Below are positions 42,299 through 52,980 of a stretch of DNA of 64,000 bases, piece after piece. The stretch is from JAVJQS01 sp040218815 (GTDB lineage Bacteria > Bacteroidota > Bacteroidia > Flavobacteriales_E > Vicingaceae). The translations under genes and the position numbers were made by a program. The stretch covers positions 1 to 64,000 of the forward strand of contig JAVJQS010000002.1 in the NCBI GenBank assembly GCA_040218815.1. Reading direction: 5' to 3'. Numbering within the stretch: the stretch's first letter is position 1; each line of letters starts with the position of its first letter. The notes beneath the pieces are model-generated. The model worked only from the letters and a program-made list of their open reading frames with translations, searched no databases and was not told the DNA's origin.

Positions 42299-43500
42299 TT
42301 TGGTAATTCAATTTGAAATGTTGTCCCGACTCCTATTTTACTGGTGTAATTTATTTTACCATTATGGTGTTCCACGATTCCAAAGCTTATTGATAAGCCG
42401 AGTCCTGTTCCTTCTCCCACATCTTTTGTTGTTAAAAAAGGATCAAAGATGCGGTCCCCAAATTCTTCAGAAATGCCACATCCATTATCAGCTACCAAAA
42501 TCTTTACTCCTCCATTCTTATTGGAAGTAATTATTTTAATGGTTCCTTTTTGATCAATGGCTTGTTCTGCATTCATTATCAAGTTCATAAACAGCTGATT
42601 CAATTGACCAGGTAATCCTTTGATAATAGTTATGTTCTTTTCCAAGTTAAGTTGAAACTTTATTTCTTTTTTAGTGAGTCGTTTTATGATTTTGACATTA
42701 CTTTCAATTTCTTTATTAACATCTACATAAAGCATTTCCTCACCATCAACTCTCGAAAATCGCTTTAATCCTTTCACGATTTCTTCTGTTCTGCTTGCTC
42801 CCATCTTAATGTCCTGAATTGTACTCATTAGGTTATCTTTAATGAAATCGTAATCTATTTCAGCTTTTAATTCCTTCATCCGTTTTGAAATATCAGGTTG
42901 GCTTTTCTTTAAATCAACTTTTTCATATAACTCTAGGACTTTCATCAAATCAATCAGGTCTAATTCAATTCCAGCAGCTCCAGCATTTACAAAATTAATA
43001 GGGTTGTTAATTTCATGTGCTATTCCAGCTGAAAGGGTACCCAATGAGGCCATTTTTTCAGCTTGAAATAATTTGGTTTGGGTTTGGCTCACTTTTTTTA
43101 GTGCTTCTTCCAACTGCTCTTGTTGGCGTTTAACAGTTAAGTGAGTATTTACCCTAGCTACTACCTCATCTAGATGAAAAGGCTTCTCTATATAATCAAC
43201 TGCCCCAGCCTCAAAAGCCTTAACTTTATCTAGTATTCCAGACAAAGCGCTTACAAAAATGACAGGAATTTGAGACAGCTTTTTATCATTTTTGAGTATT
43301 CTACAAGTTTCATACCCATCCATATCAGGCATTTGCACATCTAACAAGATCAGCTTTGGAGACTTAGATTTTATGCTGTCTATCGCTTTCTGCCCGCTCA
43401 TTGCTAAGCGAATAATATAACCTTTGGGCTTTAAGATACTAGATAAAACTTTTAAGTTTTCTGAGTTATCATCAACTAATAAAATATCATCTTTCTTCAC
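42295..43500 (-). CDS. Receiver-histidine kinase
   Basis: 401 aa. An N-terminal receiver (Asp54 in LILLDVQMPDMDG) is joined by a coiled coil (~120-150) to a phosphoacceptor helix GIAHEINNPINF with His162 and a HATPase domain (MNLIMNAEQA; VADNGCGISEEF; GEGTGLGLSI). The His-box with Glu-Ile-Asn-Asn-Pro is of the NtrB-like class. No input domain apart from the receiver, so it is an internal relay step. It lies 17 bp after the large hybrid kinase and overlaps the next gene by 4 bp. Confidence 0.92.
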   Translation of the reverse strand: MKKDDILLVDDNSENLKVLSSILKPKGYIIRLAMSGQKAIDSIKSKSPKLILLDVQMPDMDGYETCRILKNDKKLSQIPVIFVSALSGILDKVKAFEAGAVDYIEKPFHLDEVVARVNTHLTVKRQQEQLEEALKKVSQTQTKLFQAEKMASLGTLSAGIAHEINNPINFVNAGAAGIELDLIDLMKVLELYEKVDLKKSQPDISKRMKELKAEIDYDFIKDNLMSTIQDIKMGASRTEEIVKGLKRFSRVDGEEMLYVDVNKEIESNVKIIKRLTKKEIKFQLNLEKNITIIKGLPGQLNQLFMNLIMNAEQAIDQKGTIKIITSNKNGGVKILVADNGCGISEEFGDRIFDPFLTTKDVGEGTGLGLSISFGIVEHHNGKINYTSKIGVGTTFQIELPK

Positions 43501-43517
43501 TTAACTTTCTATATAAA

Positions 43518-45671
43518 TTACCTAAATAGTTCCTCTAATCCTTCCAAATCATATGAATCTAAATGAGATTGAATCAAATCAAACAACTCCTTATTTGTAG
43601 TAGAAATTTTCTGAGAAATAGACCTCAATTCTTCTGTATCTCCCTCTAATACAGCCTTTTCTATATTCACTCTTATGCTATTTGGCAGAGATACAATACC
43701 TTTCTTAGCTGCTTTTAAGTCAATTAAATTATCTTCTAATTTTTCAAGATCGTTATAAGTATACTCAATGCCTGTGCACTTTTCAATTTCATCTAAAAGT
43801 TCTGATATTTTAAAGGGTTTTTTGACAAAACTATCTGCACCAGATTTTAAAAATAAATCTCTTTCCTCATCAAAAGCACTAGCGCTTATGCCTATTATTT
43901 TCACATTTTCAAACTCTTCTAAACTTCTTATTTTAGCAGTGGCCTCTATCCCATTCATTCCCGGCATAACCATATCCATTAAAACAACATTGGGCAACCA
44001 TTTTTTAACCATCTTAACTGCTTCATTGCCGTCATGAACTGATTTTACAGTAAATCCAATGCTATTGAGTAAAAGTTCTAAGACCTCTCTATTTTCTGCT
44101 ATATCATCTACTATTAGCACTTTTAACTTGTCTTGCCCCTCTTTTACTTTATCCACCTCCCTGTGACTGTCTTCTTCCAATATGCCTGCATCTTCGCCTT
44201 CTACATAAGGCAAAGTGAAAGTAAAGTTGGATCCTTTCCCATACTTACTTTCTACCTCAATATCTCCATTCATCAATTGAGCTAACTTTTTGCTAATCGA
44301 CAGGCCTAAACCTGTTCCTTCTTTATTAACTCCATCCTCAGTCTGCTCAAAAGTCTCAAAAATAGATTCTATGTATTTTTCAGAAATACCAATTCCAGTA
44401 TCAATAACAGAAATGGAAATTGTAGCGTTTTTAACGACAGTGTTTATCATTACACTTCCTGTATTAGTAAATTTCACTGCATTTGCAATAAGGTTTATCA
44501 ATACTTGTCGTATCTTATTTTTATCAGCTTGGATTAATCTTGGAAGCTTATCTGTATTTTCGATTAGCAGTTCTAAGCCCTTTTGATTAATTTGAAATTT
44601 AAAAAGCTCACCTAACTCATTTATCAATTCTGCTGGATTAAATGAACTATAGTTGAGCTCCATTTTCCCAGTCTCAATCTTTGATAGGTTTAATATGTTG
44701 TTAATCAAACCCAAAAGATGATTACCACTTTTATTAATTGCTACAATGCTGGTTTTTTGATCTGAAGAAATATTTTTATTCCGTTTTAATATCTGCGCAT
44801 GCCCTAATATGGCATTCATTGGAGTTCTTATTTCGTGTGACATGTTTGCTAAGAACAGACTTTTAGCTCTATTAGCATCCTCAGCCCGTAATTTTGATTC
44901 TTCTAATTCTTTTTGAAAATTATGCCGATCAACAATGGTTGTTAGCTGCAATTGAAGTTGATCGATAAATTCATCAAGCAAATCGAATCTCTCATTATTT
45001 GACTTCTTAAAGAAAAACTCTAGCACAGCTATAACCTTCCCTCCCAAAGGAACAGGCATACTATAAGCTCCTTTAAAGCCATACTCTAATGCCTCTTCCC
45101 TTCTTTTAATACCATCAACGCTACTTAAGTCATTTACCCAAATTGCTTTTTGGTCTTTCCAAACTTTCCCTAAAACCCCTTCTCCTTTTGAAAAAGTTGT
45201 TTTTAAAGTAGTTTCTTTTAGCTTACTGAATTCAGTATCTTCTTCATTATACCAAATATCAGCTGCTACTAGTTTTTCTTGATCGTAATCAGGTAGGTAA
45301 ATGTGACCAAGAGGCCAATTGGTAAAAGCACAAACACTTTCTAAAGCCTTAATAAGAATTGTGTTTATGTCCCTCGTTTCAATTGCAAGTTGAGATAGTT
45401 CCTTTAAAAATATTATCTGCTCTTTTATACGTGATTGCTTCGTAATATTATCACCAGTGCTTATAGTTCCGGTAATCTTACCATTTTCATCAAAAATGTA
45501 TGTATTTTTCCAAGCGATTAATTTTTCACTCCCGTCCTTGCAAAGCGCCCAATTTTCTACATAACTGCTATCTTCATCAAATCCATCATCAATGATTTCA
45601 TTAAACATCTTAATAGATTTTTCAATTAAGCGTTTGGGAATAAAATTTTGCAGAAAATCTTTACCCAACAT
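43518..45671 (-). CDS. Hybrid histidine kinase, C-terminal part (PAS-GAF-HK-receiver), frameshifted from the upstream ORF
   Basis: As called from the ATG at 45671, 717 aa: an incomplete PAS, a GAF domain (~90-250), the phosphoacceptor helix MSHEIRTPMNAILGHAQIL, a HATPase domain (N-box LIANAVKFTN; DTGIGISEKY; GTGLGLSISK), a receiver (Asp in VVLMDMVMPGMNG) and a C-terminal helical tail. The true frame continues upstream without interruption to 45858 and supplies the missing PAS half (YYLDTIPSIILILDKEGKIE), so the ATG is internal. One added base in the A-run at 45859-45863 joins it to the 45848-46633 frame. Confidence 0.88.
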   Translation of the reverse strand: MLGKDFLQNFIPKRLIEKSIKMFNEIIDDGFDEDSSYVENWALCKDGSEKLIAWKNTYIFDENGKITGTISTGDNITKQSRIKEQIIFLKELSQLAIETRDINTILIKALESVCAFTNWPLGHIYLPDYDQEKLVAADIWYNEEDTEFSKLKETTLKTTFSKGEGVLGKVWKDQKAIWVNDLSSVDGIKRREEALEYGFKGAYSMPVPLGGKVIAVLEFFFKKSNNERFDLLDEFIDQLQLQLTTIVDRHNFQKELEESKLRAEDANRAKSLFLANMSHEIRTPMNAILGHAQILKRNKNISSDQKTSIVAINKSGNHLLGLINNILNLSKIETGKMELNYSSFNPAELINELGELFKFQINQKGLELLIENTDKLPRLIQADKNKIRQVLINLIANAVKFTNTGSVMINTVVKNATISISVIDTGIGISEKYIESIFETFEQTEDGVNKEGTGLGLSISKKLAQLMNGDIEVESKYGKGSNFTFTLPYVEGEDAGILEEDSHREVDKVKEGQDKLKVLIVDDIAENREVLELLLNSIGFTVKSVHDGNEAVKMVKKWLPNVVLMDMVMPGMNGIEATAKIRSLEEFENVKIIGISASAFDEERDLFLKSGADSFVKKPFKISELLDEIEKCTGIEYTYNDLEKLEDNLIDLKAAKKGIVSLPNSIRVNIEKAVLEGDTEELRSISQKISTTNKELFDLIQSHLDSYDLEGLEELFR

Positions 45672-45847
45672 TTGTTCTCTCTTATACCCATATAAATTGC
45701 ATGCAAACTCATTAACTAGTTCAATTTTTCCTTCTTTATCTAAAATTAGAATTATAGATGGAATTGTGTCAAGGTAATATTGAAGCTGTCTTCTCTCTTG
45801 TACAAGTGATTCATTAAGTTGGAGCAGCTCTTTTCTATTTGCAGAAA

Positions 45848-46633
45848 TTAACTTATCATTTTTCTCTCAAGGGTAATGTCTCTATTGGTTCCAATAAATT
45901 TTACAGCTTCACCATTTTCATTGAAAATTGCTTTAATACTGGCTCTTACATAATGCAGGTTTCCGTTATCGTCTGTAATCCTAAAAACAAGGTGCTGATT
46001 TTCTTTTGTTTCTTCAGCTAGCTTCATTTTTTGACTTACTAATTTAAGGTCTTCTTGATAGAGAAAAGTTGACCATTTAGGAAATGTTGCAATTTTTCTT
46101 TTTGCGCATGCATATATTTTTGATACATCTCCTTCCCAAGTTATGGTGTCATTGAGCATATTTGTCTCCCATGTTACCATAGATGCAGAAGCTATTGCCA
46201 AATGCAGCCTTTCATTAGAAAAATAGAGTTCTTCTTTATTTAATTTATCTTCGGTAATGTCAATAAAGTGACCAATAAATTGGGTGCATTTTCCGTCTTC
46301 AGATTTTTCAAATACAGCATCTTTAGATTGACACCACATCCAACTTCCGTCTGATTTTTTAAAGCGATACTCAATTTCAATTGCTTGACCACCTTTAGAC
46401 TCAACAACTTTATTCATATGCTCTACCACAGCCTGCCTGTCGTCAATATGAAATAACTCAAGAAACTCTGAGTGTTCCAAGTCATTTAAATAATCTAAAC
46501 TATAGCCTGTTAGTTCAGTATATTTTGAATTAACATAAACATTTAAGCCTGAGGCTAAATCGTAAACATATATACCTCCCAAGGAAAACTTAAGTAGTTT
46601 GTTAATAAATACCTCATCTACTTTTTGTTTCAT
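45848..46633 (-). CDS. PAS-PAS protein, probable N-terminal part of the frameshifted hybrid kinase
   Basis: 261 aa with two PAS domains. The first is at ~8-130 (YVYDLASGLNVYVNSKYTEL, and the PAC-like MWCQSKDAVF..GHFIDITEDKL). The second is at ~135-255 (LVFRITDDNGNLHYVRAS, ending FIGTNRDITLERKMIS then stop). It ends exactly where a PAC motif normally leads into a coiled coil; the coiled coil (NDKLISANRKELLQLNESLV) is present in the next frame. No transmembrane segment. It is best read as the front end of a ~1038-aa hybrid kinase rather than a separate gene. Confidence 0.8.
   Translation of the reverse strand: MKQKVDEVFINKLLKFSLGGIYVYDLASGLNVYVNSKYTELTGYSLDYLNDLEHSEFLELFHIDDRQAVVEHMNKVVESKGGQAIEIEYRFKKSDGSWMWCQSKDAVFEKSEDGKCTQFIGHFIDITEDKLNKEELYFSNERLHLAIASASMVTWETNMLNDTITWEGDVSKIYACAKRKIATFPKWSTFLYQEDLKLVSQKMKLAEETKENQHLVFRITDDNGNLHYVRASIKAIFNENGEAVKFIGTNRDITLERKMIS
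45859..45863 (-). other. Frameshift site between kinase halves
   Basis: On the minus strand the sequence is CTTGAGAGAAAAATGATAAG. With five As the upstream frame ends ...LERKMIS-stop. With six As it reads ...LERKNDKLISANRKELLQLN and enters the downstream frame with no stop. The A-run is the natural place for slippage, a sequencing error or a true one-base deletion. Confidence 0.8.
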
Positions 46634-47036
46634 ATTTATTAAAGAATACTCTTCTAGTTGGACTCTGCTTTAAAAGAATTTGTGAGATACGCACAAACTT
46701 TGTAAAAGTTCACTTATTATTTCAGTTAACAAGAACTATCGCATTATATCTTTGATTTTTAAGCCAAGCATTCTTTTACTGTCGATGAATGCATTTCTAC
46801 ATTCGATAATTTTTCAAAAAGCTTCATTAATTAAGCTTGTTTACTTGTTAAAAACAGTGAACAACTGAAGATAAAGTAGGTATTTCCAGTAAAAATCGAC
46901 AGATTTATCTATAAAGTTGATGAATGCAATTTAGTGTGGTAAATCGTTGGTTTGTATTTTAGTCACGTTTGGTAATTCTTAGAATTGAAATAAAGCGCTC
47001 TACTATTAATATTGACCCTAATTATTTAGAGCAATT
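46634..47036. other. Divergent intergenic region
   Basis: 403 bp between the leftward kinase gene and the rightward PKD gene. It must hold promoters for both, but I see no clear TTG-N20-TAnnTTTG match. GTTTG near 46971 is a partial -7-like word. No small gene or RNA is supported. Confidence 0.4.
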
Positions 47037-50000
47037 ATGGGCTTTTTTCATCAAAAGAATTTTTTTCTTACGCTTTTATTCATTTCAATTACTACAATCG
47101 GGCTTTGCCAAGGCACATCGCCTGTTGCAAATTTTCAGCTATCTGCCGATAAAGGTTGTGCTCCCTTTACGGTTTCTGTAACCAACACGTCTTCAAATGC
47201 AAATCAGTACAGTTGGGGTTTTGGAAATGGAAACTCCTCAAGCCTTGTTCAACCTTCTATCGTTTTTGCCTCAAAAGGAGTTTTTGATGTAAGGCTAATT
47301 GCAAAAGACACAGCTGGCAATGCAGATACACTAGTTAAAACCGTTTTAGTAAATGAAATTCCAACTGCAGATTTTAGCTATGTAGTGAAAAGCATGTGTT
47401 TAAATCAAAACCAGATTAGCTTCACCAACCACTCTACTCAAGGACTTAATTATACTTGGGATTTTGGTGATGGGAATTCCTCTACGCTCAGCAATCCGAC
47501 CTATTCTTACGCAGACTCTGGTAACTATAGAGTTAAACTAATCGTGTCAGACAGTATTGGTTGCAGCAGCTTTAAACAAGCCAATCAAGTGATTCGGATT
47601 GAAAAAACGCCTGAGCTAGAGTTCACAGTTAGTGATACTCTTGGCTGTGATACCTCACAACAATTTTCATTTAACTGCCCTACAGATTCAATTGCTAATT
47701 GGTTGTGGGATTTTGGAGATGGCACTACTTCAAACACTCAAAATCCTAGCCACACGTATAGCTCTAAGGGTGTTTATAACATAAAGTTAATCACAACAAA
47801 TCAGTTCAATTGCTTAGATACTTTAGAAAAGCTAAACTATATTAACGTTTACAAGGAACCCCATTTAGATTTTTCCTCTTCACTAACTAGCGGATGTAGA
47901 CCATTAAATGTGTCATTTTATAATGACTCAACTAATAAAGGTTCATCTCTGAGCTGGAGTTTCGGAGACGGCAGACGATTAAATAGTGATAGCATAACTA
48001 CCACCTTTGACAGTTCGGGGAGTTATTCAATAACATTAATTTCTAGCTACCAAAATGGCTGTATAGATTCTATTACAAAACCAAACTTTATTCAAGTAAA
48101 CGGAGACTCTAAGCCATCATTTACAACTGATTCGATGAGGCTATGCAAAGGTGGCTCCATTAAATTTAGAAATACCTCCTTAGGTGGAAACTCTTGCACT
48201 TTTAATTGGAATTTTGGTGATAGCGTAAGATCAACAGCTAAGAACCCTTCGCATACTTATAATCAAACAGGAAGTTATACGGTAACTCTTACTGCAACAG
48301 ACTCAAACTCTTGTTCCAGCACATATTCAAAAACCATCGACATCAATAAAACAAGAGCTTCTTTCTCTGTAGATAAGACAAGTGGGTGTCTTCCACTTAC
48401 TGTCAATTTTAAAAACCACAGCACAATTGCTGATAAATGGTTTTGGGATTTCGGAGATGGTGATACATCTCATCAAATAAGCCCTTCACACACTTATTAT
48501 TCAAGTGGTAAATTCGATGTCTCCTTAGTAATTGAAACAAACTCTGGTTGCCTCGACTCTATTGTTCATCATGATTTTATCCATGTATTTGATGATACTA
48601 TTTCAACAAATTTAAGTGATACAATAACAGGTTGTTTGCCCTTGCCCATTGACTTTTCTGACAATCAATTAGGAGCCGTAGAATGGCAATGGGATTTTGG
48701 CAATGGCGATACATCTATGGCTAAAGCTCCAAGCTATACTTATCAATCTCCAGGCACTTTTACTATATCATTAAAAACATTAAATTCAAATGGATGTCCA
48801 ATTTATTTTGAAAATTACGCTATAATTAAAATTGATAGTATTGAGCCAAAAATCAGTACACTTCAATTCGACTGTTCGAATACAACAATACAACTAACAG
48901 ATTCAACTGAAAATATAAGCAGCTGGCTTTGGAACTTTGGCGACGGAACATATTCAACTTTGCAAAGCCCAGTTCATAAATTCCCTGACACCCTAGTCTA
49001 TAACATTTCATTGACATTAATAAGCAATAATGGCTGTAGTCGTAGTGTGTACTTACCCAGCTATATAGACTTTACCAACTGCTTAGCAGGTGGCCAAGGG
49101 CCAGGCTCATTTAATGGTGGAACCAGTCCTCCAAATAATGCAGATAGCATAAATTCTAATACTATATTTGCTCAAAATTGTGCTCCACAAATTGTACAAT
49201 TGACCAACCCTGATACCAATGCATTTGCTTGGAATTGGAGTTTTGGAGATGGAGATAGTTCATCAGTGGAACACCCAATACATGTTTATAGAACACCTGG
49301 TGTTTTTGATGTGCAGTTAATTACTGAAGACTCTGTAGGAAAGGATACCATTTTATGGAATGATTATATTACTGTAAGTGGCCCAACTTCTAACTTCACT
49401 TCAAGCATATCCTATGACTGCGATAGTGCATCAGTAAGTTTTAACAACACCTCTATTGGTACAAGTTCATGGATATGGCGTTTTGCAGATGTTTACGACT
49501 CTTCATCAATAACATTAACTCATAAATATCCCTACTCGAATAGAAACTACCCCATTCAACTTATTGTAAATGATAGCATGGGTTGTTCTTCTTCAAAAAT
49601 GAAAATTTTAAACTTTCCGAAAAATGAAATTTCATTCGATTTGCCTGATTCGGCTTGTATTGGAGATTCTATATTCTTTAGTGCTAGCGACACTTCAGCA
49701 AGATATTTTTGGGATTTTGGAGATGGAACTACTGACAGTAGTTTAACTGCAATTCATAATTACTCTCAAGGAGGTACCTACCCTATTCAAGTAATTAGCA
49801 AAAACGCTATGGGGTGTGAAAGTATTCACACCCTAGGTTCAATCGAAATAAAAGGAGCAAATGCTCAGTTTCAATTAATAGACTCAGTAGGTTGCATAAA
49901 TGAGTACTATACATTTAAACCATCGGACTTAAGTGCTGATTCATACCATTGGAATATTGGTAATATCCATTCGAGTAGGCTTCAACTTTCTTCATTTAAA

Positions 50001-52811
50001 TTAGCCAACCCTGGAAGCTACAAGATCAGTTTAACAACTGAAAAAGAAGGTTGTCAAAATACCTTCACTCACCCAACAGCAGTTCAGGTGAATGGCGTAA
50101 AAGCAAACTTTTCAATTGACCAATTGACTAACTGCTATCCTATTCAAGCTGTTATAGAAGATACGAATTCAAATTCTTCTCAGTGGGAGTGGATAATTGA
50201 AAATGACACCATCCATAATTCAAATCAATATACATTTAATACACAAGACAGTTCTATCAATATTTCATTAAAAGTTACAGCAAAAAATGGCTGTGTTGAC
50301 TCTACTAGTAAGTTATTTACTCCTACTGTTCTCAGTTCAAATTTTGAACTTTCAGACACAGTTGGATGTGCTCCATTAAGTGTGAAGTTTACCAATAAGG
50401 CCAAGCGTTTTGTCTCTTCTCACTGGAGTTTTGGTGATGGTGATACTTCAACTGTTAATGACCCTACTCATGTTTATGATCATGAAGGCGTTTATAGCGT
50501 TCGCTTAATCACGAGGAGCATAGATGGATGTATAGACACTACCATCTATAAAAATGCTATTCGTGTTTCTTCCATTCAAGCTAAATATAGCACTACTTTT
50601 AATAGTACTTGCGCACCAATGATGGTGAACTTTGAGAATAAATCTATCAATGCGACTGCATGGAATTGGAGCTTTGGAGATGGCTCAACATCAACTGCTA
50701 AAAATCCATTTAAAATTTATAATAATTCTGGGGGTTTTGATATTTCATTGATTGTATCTAATAACATCGGCTGCAGCGATACTCTGTTGAATAGAAAAGA
50801 GATCACTGTCCCAGGGCCAATTACTAAATTTTCAGTATCCGACTCTGTTGTTTGCGGAATTAAACCTTTGCAGTTTAATGACTCTTCACTAAATGCTGTT
50901 GAGTGGAGCTGGTTTTTTGGGGATGGCTCTACCTCCCAACAACAAAACCCTTCACATACTTACCTCGCAAAAGGAAAGTATAGTGCAATGCTAACTACTA
51001 AGGATTCTTCAGGCTGCGAGGGCTTTTTCACCCTACCTGAAAAAATAAAAATGGACTATATTCCGAAAGCAGACTTTTCCATTAAAGACACTATTGGTTG
51101 CACACCATTTAAGGTAGATATATATTCTAGAAGTAGCAATGTAAGTAAATGGAAATGGGACATGGGTAATGGAGTAGTTAAATCAGATAGTTTATCAAGT
51201 TATACTTATAATAATGCAGGGTCTTACTCCATTTCCCTAAGCGTTGAAAATAGCGCTGGATGCAAAGACAGTATCAGGTTTGATAGCATTATTGCTCTTC
51301 AAACACCAAAGGCAACTGTTGAAACAGTTGACCCATTGTGCAATAATGAACAGCCAATAGTACTGAAAGCTAAAAAAGAGGGAGGTAAGTGGTTTGGGAA
51401 AGGAATAACAGATAGCAATATTGGGAATTACGCTCCGCGAAAAGCTAATGTTGGTATTGATACTGTTCTTTACAGTTTTCAAGGGTCTTGCCCTGTTAGT
51501 GATACTGTTTTTATCGAAATAAAAGAAGCGCCTGAGGTAGATTTTGTAGTCGATAAAATGGAGGGGTGTTACGATTTAGAAGCAACATTTGAAACTGTAT
51601 ACTTAAAGCCGCTCTCTTTCAATTTAATCCCAACTTACACTTGGAAACAAAATGGAATTGAATTTAGTGACTCTTCTACTGTAACAAAGTCCTTTGGGCC
51701 TGGACGTTATGATATTAGTCTGAATGTAAAAACTTCAAATGGATGTAGTGAAGAACTAATAAAAAAGCAGCTGATTAATGTATTTGACTCCATACCACAT
51801 AAAACCAATATAGAAAGAGTATCTGTATTAAATGATGGAGAAGTGCTGATAGAATGGGATAAGAATACTGACATTGCATTCAGCGAGCATATTTTATATC
51901 GAAAGTCTTCTTTAGATGGCTCATTCGAAGCAATTAAGACCTTTACAAACCCCGACCAGACAAGTTTTGTTGACAAAAAGTTAAACACCCTAGACTCAAC
52001 TTACTGTTATAAAATTATTGCTGTAGATAAATGTGACCAAAAATTAAAGCTCAGTGAAGCCTCTTTTCATTGCACCATAAATATTTCTGCAAATAAGGAA
52101 GATAAAAACTCAGTGAAGATTAAGTGGAGTGAATATATTGGCTGTAATGTAAGTTCTTATGAGATATTAAGGTGTGGTAAATCAATGAGTAATCCAGAAG
52201 TAATTGCAAAAGTAAATTCAAAGCAACTCAGCTTTATTGACACCTCAGCCTATTGCAACTATCAATATAGTTACAGAGTAAAAGCGCTAGGTCCAGCAGG
52301 ACTTATTAAAGGATCTTTTAGTGATACTTCAATTGCCAAAATGAAAGGTGTTTCTGAATTACAAAAATCAGAAATTATCAGGGCCACTGTAGAAGAAAAT
52401 AATGCTGTCTTAATTGAATGGGAGCCGGTAAAAGTAGCCCCAGAGTTTGCAACTGGTTATGTGATCTATCGTTCATTGGACAATAAAGAATTTAGTCCAC
52501 TGACTTTTGTATCAAAGGATTACACAAGCTATACTGACCAGACAACATCGGTAATGAAAGAACAGTACTTCTATCAAATCGAGGTGATTAACACTTGTGA
52601 AAATAAGAATGAAGTCACAAATACTGGTTCTTCGATTCTTTTAGAAGCCACACAATTGGATGATAAAAAAGGCAAGCTAAACTGGACGGATTACGTAAAA
52701 TGGAATAATGGAACAAAAAGCTATGAAATCCAGCGTTTAAATGAATTTAATCAATGGGAAACCATTCAAGTTGTTCCGGCAAACATTCGCGAAATAATTG
52801 TCAACTTCTAA
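47037..52811 (+). CDS. Giant PKD-repeat surface protein lacking its sorting domain
   Basis: 1924 aa. A signal peptide (MGFFHQKNFFLTLLFISITT, cut near CQG) is followed by at least fourteen PKD-like repeats of ~90-95 aa, each with a Gly-Cys start, a W-x-FGDG core and a closing Gly-x-Y-x-V/I-x-L strand. From ~1590 on are fibronectin-like units (VLNDGEVLIEWDKNTDIAFS; SVKIKWSEYIGC). The chain stops in the middle of the last such unit (QVVPANIREIIVNF). Proteins of this class normally end in a type B T9SS domain; here that domain is on the separate gene at 53145. Without it the product may not be exported by T9SS. Confidence 0.88.
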   Translation: MGFFHQKNFFLTLLFISITTIGLCQGTSPVANFQLSADKGCAPFTVSVTNTSSNANQYSWGFGNGNSSSLVQPSIVFASKGVFDVRLIAKDTAGNADTLVKTVLVNEIPTADFSYVVKSMCLNQNQISFTNHSTQGLNYTWDFGDGNSSTLSNPTYSYADSGNYRVKLIVSDSIGCSSFKQANQVIRIEKTPELEFTVSDTLGCDTSQQFSFNCPTDSIANWLWDFGDGTTSNTQNPSHTYSSKGVYNIKLITTNQFNCLDTLEKLNYINVYKEPHLDFSSSLTSGCRPLNVSFYNDSTNKGSSLSWSFGDGRRLNSDSITTTFDSSGSYSITLISSYQNGCIDSITKPNFIQVNGDSKPSFTTDSMRLCKGGSIKFRNTSLGGNSCTFNWNFGDSVRSTAKNPSHTYNQTGSYTVTLTATDSNSCSSTYSKTIDINKTRASFSVDKTSGCLPLTVNFKNHSTIADKWFWDFGDGDTSHQISPSHTYYSSGKFDVSLVIETNSGCLDSIVHHDFIHVFDDTISTNLSDTITGCLPLPIDFSDNQLGAVEWQWDFGNGDTSMAKAPSYTYQSPGTFTISLKTLNSNGCPIYFENYAIIKIDSIEPKISTLQFDCSNTTIQLTDSTENISSWLWNFGDGTYSTLQSPVHKFPDTLVYNISLTLISNNGCSRSVYLPSYIDFTNCLAGGQGPGSFNGGTSPPNNADSINSNTIFAQNCAPQIVQLTNPDTNAFAWNWSFGDGDSSSVEHPIHVYRTPGVFDVQLITEDSVGKDTILWNDYITVSGPTSNFTSSISYDCDSASVSFNNTSIGTSSWIWRFADVYDSSSITLTHKYPYSNRNYPIQLIVNDSMGCSSSKMKILNFPKNEISFDLPDSACIGDSIFFSASDTSARYFWDFGDGTTDSSLTAIHNYSQGGTYPIQVISKNAMGCESIHTLGSIEIKGANAQFQLIDSVGCINEYYTFKPSDLSADSYHWNIGNIHSSRLQLSSFKLANPGSYKISLTTEKEGCQNTFTHPTAVQVNGVKANFSIDQLTNCYPIQAVIEDTNSNSSQWEWIIENDTIHNSNQYTFNTQDSSINISLKVTAKNGCVDSTSKLFTPTVLSSNFELSDTVGCAPLSVKFTNKAKRFVSSHWSFGDGDTSTVNDPTHVYDHEGVYSVRLITRSIDGCIDTTIYKNAIRVSSIQAKYSTTFNSTCAPMMVNFENKSINATAWNWSFGDGSTSTAKNPFKIYNNSGGFDISLIVSNNIGCSDTLLNRKEITVPGPITKFSVSDSVVCGIKPLQFNDSSLNAVEWSWFFGDGSTSQQQNPSHTYLAKGKYSAMLTTKDSSGCEGFFTLPEKIKMDYIPKADFSIKDTIGCTPFKVDIYSRSSNVSKWKWDMGNGVVKSDSLSSYTYNNAGSYSISLSVENSAGCKDSIRFDSIIALQTPKATVETVDPLCNNEQPIVLKAKKEGGKWFGKGITDSNIGNYAPRKANVGIDTVLYSFQGSCPVSDTVFIEIKEAPEVDFVVDKMEGCYDLEATFETVYLKPLSFNLIPTYTWKQNGIEFSDSSTVTKSFGPGRYDISLNVKTSNGCSEELIKKQLINVFDSIPHKTNIERVSVLNDGEVLIEWDKNTDIAFSEHILYRKSSLDGSFEAIKTFTNPDQTSFVDKKLNTLDSTYCYKIIAVDKCDQKLKLSEASFHCTINISANKEDKNSVKIKWSEYIGCNVSSYEILRCGKSMSNPEVIAKVNSKQLSFIDTSAYCNYQYSYRVKALGPAGLIKGSFSDTSIAKMKGVSELQKSEIIRATVEENNAVLIEWEPVKVAPEFATGYVIYRSLDNKEFSPLTFVSKDYTSYTDQTTSVMKEQYFYQIEVINTCENKNEVTNTGSSILLEATQLDDKKGKLNWTDYVKWNNGTKSYEIQRLNEFNQWETIQVVPANIREIIVNF

Positions 52812-52980
52812 TTTAATTTCCTGAGTTGAATGATTACTTAGAAGCTCCCGGTTTGCTTTTTGACCATATAGAAGGTAGTCATTTTGAGTATTAGGGAGAT
52901 AAACTCTTGAAATTTAACCTTGCAGATTATTCCTACTGAAATAATCTACTCAAATTCCAACACTAAAAAGTGCCTTATCT

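Noticed and set aside
45859..45863. Programmed -1 ribosomal frameshifting
   Set aside because: The A-run lacks a clear X-XXY-YYZ slippery heptamer and no downstream pseudoknot was noted; a simple indel or sequencing error explains the split.
47037..52811. Repeated FGDG-coding motifs as mobile or CRISPR repeats
   Set aside because: Repeat spacing of ~270-290 bp is that of PKD domains in one open frame, with diverged DNA between copies.
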